Part shown: piece by piece, positions 5,526 to 5,531 of the stretch
Layout: each line of letters opens with the position of its first letter
Position numbering within the stretch: the stretch's first letter is position 1
DNA from: an uncultured Nitrosomonadales bacterium
GTDB taxonomy: Bacteria > Pseudomonadota > Gammaproteobacteria > Burkholderiales > Gallionellaceae
Assembly (NCBI GenBank): GCA_903934275.1
Contig: CAIZNF010000516.1
Span: 1-5,531, forward strand
DNA length: 5,531 bases
Direction of reading: 5' to 3'
The notes under the pieces: model-generated
What the model was told of the DNA's origin: nothing
What the model saw: only the letters and a program-made list of their open reading frames with translations
The model's database searches: none
Made by a program: the position numbers and the translations under genes

Positions 5526-5531
5526 TTGAAC

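Overview
The window looks like a chromosomal housekeeping region of a betaproteobacterium, possibly of the Nitrosomonadales/Gallionellaceae type. That placement rests on gene order and protein flavour recalled from memory; nothing here was searched. Every supported gene lies on the minus strand, so transcription runs from high to low coordinates. In that direction the order is: small hypothetical gene, TPR lipoprotein, lolB, ispE, tRNA-Gln(UUG), prs (3' end outside the window). The block lolB-ispE-tRNA-Gln-prs is a familiar betaproteobacterial arrangement.

Region by region: 1-842 encodes the first 280 residues of ribose-phosphate pyrophosphokinase. 891-965 is a complete tRNA-Gln with an encoded CCA end. 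976-1111 is a long palindrome whose right arm contains the ispE stop codon. 1099-1986 is ispE and 1971-2540 is lolB, with overlapping ends. 2541-2839 is a non-coding gap with a GC-rich hairpin and a second long palindrome carrying a nested small insertion. 2840-4561 is a TPR-repeat lipoprotein. 4562-4947 is non-coding and holds a REP-like hairpin, another stem-loop and a third long palindrome. 4948-5208 is a small conserved-looking hypothetical gene. 5209-5531 is non-coding and holds a REPIN-like doublet and an inverted repeat built from short tandem units.

The proteins cover separate core functions: PRPP supply for nucleotides and amino acids (Prs), isoprenoid precursor synthesis (IspE), insertion of lipoproteins into the outer membrane (LolB), and a predicted lipoprotein with protein-interaction repeats. 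The predicted TPR lipoprotein could be a LolB client, but that is inference.

The coding content is ordinary and I found no defence, mobile or biosynthetic system. The unusual material is between the genes: all three sizeable spacers between the protein genes and the tRNA carry a large concentric palindrome, and two of these (2660-2838 and 4754-4894) are clearly related copies. One has been hit by a 35-bp insertion with a 5-bp flanking direct repeat. Two REP-like elements and a tandem-unit inverted repeat add to this. These families may be known interspersed repeats; their copy number in the genome and their function cannot be judged from one window.
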